Source: Ischnura elegans
Lineage: Eukaryota > Arthropoda > Insecta > Odonata > Coenagrionidae
Direction: 5' to 3'
NCBI RefSeq assembly: GCF_921293095.1
Contig: NC_060246.1
Span: 132,556,198 to 132,620,197, forward strand
DNA length: 64,000 nucleotides
Shown piece by piece: positions 62,301-64,000 of this stretch. The translations under genes were made by a program, and so were the position numbers. The notes beneath the pieces are model-generated. The model saw nothing but the letters and a program-made list of their open reading frames with translations. It had not been told where the DNA came from and did no database searches. How positions within the stretch are numbered: the stretch's first letter is position 1; each line of letters starts with the position of its first letter.

Positions 62301-63976
62301 TGCAAGAAGAGTAAAACTCAATAATATAAACAATCACTTCAATTATAGTCTGTTCACAAACACAGATAATGATTAACTTCCACTTTGAATAAAAGTAGTC
62401 AGGCAAGAAGCAAAAGTATTGCTCTCCAACATTCATTTAAAATAAAAAATTCAATTACATACATGCTCTGTAATGAATGTCTGATCAGATACACAAAATG
62501 ACCTTCCACATACAAGATAATACAAACTACTTTCTTCCCTGTTGCCCATCCTAATACTGAGTCTACAATGAAGAAGATGTAACTAAAACATCCACAGTCC
62601 TATCCGACTCATTAGATGTCCACAAACACTTATGATCAACAGGTAAATACTAATGATAAGGCAGAGAACTCCACTAAATCCCTCTTGCTTCTAAGGCTAT
62701 AAGGATGAGGATAATGTCAGTATATAAAACCTGTCATTCACCATCGATAAAATATAAGGATATTGACAAAATTGTGTGGAACATATGTATACGAAAATCC
62801 CTCCCTCTCATACACGCATTTCTAAATCAATATGGTTCAACTTTCAAGGGAAAGAAAAGAAAGTATTGAAATAAATAGAACTAGGATATAAATGAAAATG
62901 TTAAAAAACAAGGTGTACTTTTTGAAAATGCACCTTATTCTTTCACTTTGCTATTCTACATACTAGTTGATGTTAGTCAAAATAGCAGCAAAAATACAAA
63001 AATTTCAAAGCTAATTCCATAATATGTTAACAGGCATCTTTTAACTGCAAACATTTTTAATAAATCTGCTGAATAACCAAACAAGTATTACACTGTAGAT
63101 TCTCATAATATAAGGTGCCTTCTCACCTGGGGTGACCATTCTGCAATGGCTGAGAGGTAGATGAGGACACTTTGGACCAAATGGACCAAGAGGATGAGGA
63201 TGAATTGACTGTTGCTGGCACATGCTTCGAGGTGACACGCTGATTACCGCCACGGGGGGAGGTGGGGCCCTGATTCGACTTATTTCCTATGGATTTCACA
63301 TTAACGGCAGGAGCACCTAGGGAACGAGATGAATTAGCTAATGACGATTGGCCACCCAACCGTGACGAGGGACCATTGGGAATGGCAGTCCTATTGGATG
63401 GCACTGAGTGCGGCGCTGCCGTCCTTGACGACACACCGTTCACACTGGAGGGCACCGTTTTCGAGGGAGCGTCATCAAGGGCATCACGTTCCGATGACGA
63501 ACCCTTGCACACACCATTTGTCTCCCAGGTCGGCACATGCTGGCCACTTCCCGAGTCCCTCGACTTGAGGCCGTTATTCACTACCGGCTGAAGACCCATC
63601 CTCGTCGAACCGGTGGGGCTAGGAATACCTGATTTTGCCACATGGCCTACACTAAGGGACATATTTTGCACAGGGAGCACAGAGGGGTTACTGGAAGACT
63701 CGTCATTGTGAAATGGAGCGGAGTTGGTAGAGGGAGAAACTCGGAGGGCTGGATGGGCACTTGCGTTCAAGGAGCCTCCTTTCGAAGAGGAGTTGGTAAC
63801 AGTCACACTAGGGAGGCCATCTCGAGGCCTGTTGTTCTCCGAGGACACACGACCTGTGGCAGCCGTTGGTGGGTGTTTGGATGACTGAGTTGATAAGCCA
63901 ACTCCGGTTGTTCTACCACCCAACCTAGATGATGCATTGGTGTTGTTTGTAGAGTTACAGTTGTCTCGCCTAGCAC
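47097..63976 (-). CDS. DCLK: Doublecortin-like kinase (DCLK), 11 coding exons, 5' end outside window
   Basis: Microtubule-binding serine/threonine kinase of the CAMK group. Coding exons, in transcript order: 63976-63127, 62133-61935, 61496-61400, 60990-60871, 58541-58263, 57540-57387, 56236-56059, 54842-54696, 52873-52715, 52043-51795, 47342-47097. Every join has AG/GT borders and keeps phase. The joined partial product is about 891 residues: Ser-rich linker 1-282, second DCX domain about 283-382, basic Ser/Pro-rich linker 383-545, kinase 546-807, acidic tail 808-891. Catalytic features are intact: Gly loop GDGNFA, Lys575 in YALK, Glu592 of helix C, HRD Asp667, DFG Asp693, APE 715-717. In the family, tandem DCX domains bind microtubules and the kinase acts in neurons and on cytoskeletal cargo; that role is inferred here. 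The first DCX domain, start codon and promoter lie upstream of 64000. No other host gene is this well supported. Confidence 0.95.
47343..51794 (-). other. Last DCLK intron, 4.45 kb
   Basis: Bounded by donor GTAAGT (51794-51789) and acceptor CGCTCAG (47343 side). It contains the foldback hairpin at 47911-48064 and otherwise AT-rich DNA with chance frames. An undetected alternative terminal exon could lie here. Confidence 0.6.
47911..48064. mobile_element. Foldback element/hairpin in a DCLK intron
   Basis: 49-nt arms (47911-47959; 48016-48064) pair with one mismatch around a 56-nt loop. Arms begin CCATGAGAATAAAC. The loop carries ACCCGGTTTCGACACTTAGT then GTCATTATCAAGGTA, a word pattern I associate with arthropod interspersed repeats. 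Probably a small terminal-inverted or foldback repeat. Confidence 0.75.
51795..52043 (-). CDS. DCLK: DCLK exon: kinase C-lobe, end of domain
   Basis: A 249-nt exon, phase 0 at both ends, from acceptor GGTATAG to donor GTAAGT. The 83 residues begin [20 protein letters not shown] (helix F, highly conserved in DCLK), continue through the helix G-H region with [17 protein letters not shown], and end [13 protein letters not shown], the usual kinase-domain end. If the donor were skipped, the frame would continue 18 residues to a stop at about 51738, a possible short isoform. Confidence 0.96.
52715..52873 (-). CDS. DCLK: DCLK exon: kinase activation segment (DFG to APE)
   Basis: A 159-nt exon, phase 0 at both ends, from acceptor TTTTAG to donor GTATGA. 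Its 53 residues contain LKLGDFGLA (Mg-binding DFG), the activation loop [14 protein letters not shown] with its Thr residues, and [20 protein letters not shown] and AETGYGLK are near-identical to vertebrate DCLK. The N-terminal stretch [10 protein letters not shown] is a variable insert before the DFG strand. Confidence 0.97.
52874..54695 (-). other. DCLK intron, no exon seen
   Basis: A 1.8-kb AT-rich intron. A 70-codon plus-strand frame at 53629-53841 (contains [20 protein letters not shown]) is unrecognised and probably chance or an old repeat fragment. Confidence 0.5.
54696..54842 (-). CDS. DCLK: DCLK exon: kinase C-lobe with HRD catalytic loop
   Basis: A 147-nt exon, phase 0 at both ends, from acceptor TTTCTAG to donor GTAAGT. 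Its 49 residues begin [17 protein letters not shown] and end [12 protein letters not shown]. The HRD Asp is the catalytic base, and the Lys and Asn of the loop are present. Confidence 0.97.
54843..56058 (-). other. DCLK intron, no exon seen
   Basis: A 1.2-kb intron. A short segment at about 55788-55880 carries inverted GCCCCAAC/GTTGGGGC words and may be a small MITE, but its borders are unclear. Confidence 0.45.
56059..56236 (-). CDS. DCLK: DCLK exon: kinase N-lobe with catalytic Lys and helix C
   Basis: A 178-nt exon from acceptor TTATTCTCAG to donor GTGTGT, encoding 59 residues. YALKVID carries the ATP-anchoring Lys. [20 protein letters not shown] carries the helix-C Glu that salt-bridges it. 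[11 protein letters not shown] and [11 protein letters not shown] lead to the hinge. This is very close to vertebrate DCLK (KCxGKEHxIxNEVSILRRVKHPNI). Confidence 0.96.
56237..57386 (-). other. DCLK intron, no exon seen
   Basis: A 1.15-kb intron with no recognisable repeat or exon. Confidence 0.5.
57387..57540 (-). CDS. DCLK: DCLK exon: kinase N-lobe with glycine-rich loop
   Basis: A 154-nt exon from acceptor TTTCACAG to donor GTAAGG. The first half is acidic ([20 protein letters not shown]). The kinase domain then opens [18 protein letters not shown]. The loop GDGNFA matches the GxGxFA glycine-rich ATP-binding loop of DCLK kinases. The last codon (Arg) is split AG/G with the next exon. Confidence 0.95.
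57985..58150 (+). mobile_element. Possible tRNA-derived SINE in a DCLK intron
   Basis: TAGTTCAAGTGGTAGAACAC at 58016 resembles a tRNA A box (TAGCTCAGTGGTAGAGC), followed by CCGGCAGG and, about 30 bp on, a degenerate B-box-like TTTGGGCTCAGG. A related segment (AGAGCATCAAGCAAxATCC) precedes it at 57950 and recurs at about 57627, 330 bp away. No poly(A) tail or target duplication found. Confidence 0.35.
58263..58541 (-). CDS. DCLK: DCLK exon: Gly/Arg/Pro-rich linker before the kinase domain
   Basis: A 279-nt exon from acceptor GAAAACAG to donor GTATTG, 2 nt in and 1 nt out. It encodes 92 residues starting [19 protein letters not shown], then a Lys/Arg/Pro patch ([12 protein letters not shown]) and ending SMEVTSHSG. 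It corresponds to the Ser/Pro-rich linker between the DCX and kinase halves, which in vertebrate DCLK is a site of proteolysis and of alternative promoter use. Whether either happens here is unknown. Confidence 0.85.
59597..60222. mobile_element. Probable MITE with TCCCACTCAA inverted ends, in a DCLK intron
   Basis: Left GGTTCCCACTCAAACTAAAA; right read inward GGACTCCCACTCAACCGTGA. The words TTTTCACGG, TTCATGG/TTCACGG and TTTCCAGG repeat at both ends. Exact borders and target duplication not resolved. Confidence 0.5.
60259..60702. mobile_element. Non-autonomous hAT element, 444 bp, with 8-bp target duplication, in a DCLK intron
   Basis: CCTATGGC is duplicated at 60251-60258 and 60703-60710. 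Ends are TAGAGATACGTGAAAATCGC and, inward from the right, TAGAGATGCGTGAGAATCGC. The centre (60460-60610) is GC-richer. No transposase. It lies between the two linker exons of DCLK. Confidence 0.92.
60871..60990 (-). CDS. DCLK: DCLK exon: basic linker after the DCX domains
   Basis: A 120-nt exon from acceptor ATATTTCAG to donor GTAAGG. It receives G from the previous exon to make Glu and leaves with T of a Cys codon. It encodes 39 residues, beginning [17 protein letters not shown], strongly basic and rich in Ser, Arg and Pro. No domain is visible. Phase agreement on both sides and clean splice sites support it; homology support is weak because this linker is poorly conserved. An unseen extra exon in the following 2.3-kb intron cannot be excluded. 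Confidence 0.8.
61400..61496 (-). CDS. DCLK: DCLK exon: second doublecortin domain, C-terminal part
   Basis: A 97-nt exon from acceptor CTCTCAG to donor GTAAAT, phase 0 in and phase 1 out. The 32 residues begin [18 protein letters not shown] and end [12 protein letters not shown]. They match the end of the DCX fold (vertebrate [20 protein letters not shown], then DDFSLDE). A 34-bp tandem duplication lies in the intron just upstream, at 61828-61888. Confidence 0.94.
61828..61888. repeat. 34-bp tandem duplication next to a DCLK exon
   Basis: AACACCATCTATATTAATGA...CATCAA occurs at 61828 and again at 61862. It lies in the intron, about 45 bp from the donor of the DCX exon. Confidence 0.85.
61935..62133 (-). 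CDS. DCLK: DCLK exon: second doublecortin domain, first part
   Basis: A 199-nt exon between acceptor CATCACAG and donor GTAAGT, entering with 1 nt and leaving in phase 0. It encodes 66 residues that follow the DCX-domain pattern: RVVTVIRNG, then [13 protein letters not shown], then [19 protein letters not shown]. These match the family blocks VTIIRSG, RKAVRILLNKKTA and AIKLDSGVVKRLYTLDGK known from the second DCX repeat. The domain binds microtubules between protofilaments. Confidence 0.95.
62134..63126 (-). other. DCLK intron, no exon seen
   Basis: A 1-kb AT-rich intron between the Ser-rich linker exon and the DCX exon. No repeat or conserved frame seen. Confidence 0.5.
63127..63976 (-). 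CDS. DCLK: DCLK exon: Ser-rich linker before the second DCX domain (5'-most exon in window)
   Basis: An 850-nt exon, open throughout. It begins after the acceptor ...cccagcag and enters with 2 nt of a split codon. It ends with AG before the donor GTGAGA, giving a Ser codon split with the next exon. It encodes 282 residues rich in Ser, Asn, Pro and Gly with no recognisable fold, ending NGHP just before the DCX domain. In vertebrate DCX/DCLK the linker between the two DCX domains is only about 40 residues, so this one is greatly expanded. Position in the gene implies the first DCX domain is encoded upstream, outside the window. The longer open frame begins at an internal Leu codon, so no start codon is placed here. 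An alternative acceptor 3 nt upstream (CCCAG before CAG) is possible. Confidence 0.88.
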
Positions 63977-64000
63977 CTGCTGGGAGGATGAATAAAATGA

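Noticed and set aside
63289-63884. Plus-strand frames of 75-100 codons
   Set aside because: Antisense shadows of the Ser-rich DCLK exon.

Overview
This window is nuclear DNA from a repeat-rich, AT-rich animal genome, most likely an arthropod and probably an insect. The reasons are the spliced genes with GT-AG introns, dense DNA transposons (hAT, pogo/Tigger, PIF/Harbinger-like, a THAP-containing element) and a RTE-type LINE remnant. Nothing bacterial was seen: no operons, tRNA, rRNA or CRISPR. The species cannot be named from the sequence alone.

The one clear host gene is a doublecortin-like kinase (DCLK) on the minus strand, from 63976 down to 47097. I resolved eleven coding exons by splice sites and reading phase. 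They encode about 891 residues: a long Ser-rich linker, the second doublecortin (DCX) domain, a basic Ser/Pro-rich linker, a complete CAMK-type kinase domain with all catalytic residues, and an unusual acidic C-terminus. The gene's 5' end, including the first DCX domain, lies beyond position 64000.

The rest is mostly repeats. Positions 1-17330 are one ~66-bp satellite array broken by three datable insertions: a 470-bp hAT (1669-2138), a 2.1-kb hAT with a decayed transposase end (2690-4779), and a 9.3-kb element with inverted ends (6881-16196) that itself holds nested inverted repeats and tandem duplications. Positions 17330-26000 are intergenic DNA with a 45-bp palindrome, 99-bp tandem repeats, two hAT-type elements and a 2.2-kb PIF/Harbinger-like element. 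Positions 26119-29926 are a candidate undescribed transposon: a perfect 26-bp inverted repeat flanked by TA encloses a 51-bp-arm hairpin, six 166-bp repeats and the first half of a THAP zinc finger. Positions 30900-36500 hold a pogo-like element, a hAT-like element, a foldback element next to a LINE endonuclease remnant, and a hAT with a Tigger fragment inside. Positions 36500-47000 are gene-poor and probably downstream of DCLK, with a 1.3-kb Tigger-type element at 43463-44772. DCLK introns carry more small elements, including a 444-bp hAT with perfect target duplication and a long foldback hairpin.

All coordinates and matches were read by eye. Exon joins are supported by consensus splice sites plus phase. 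Transposon calls rest on inverted termini and target-site duplications, and superfamily names are inferences where noted.
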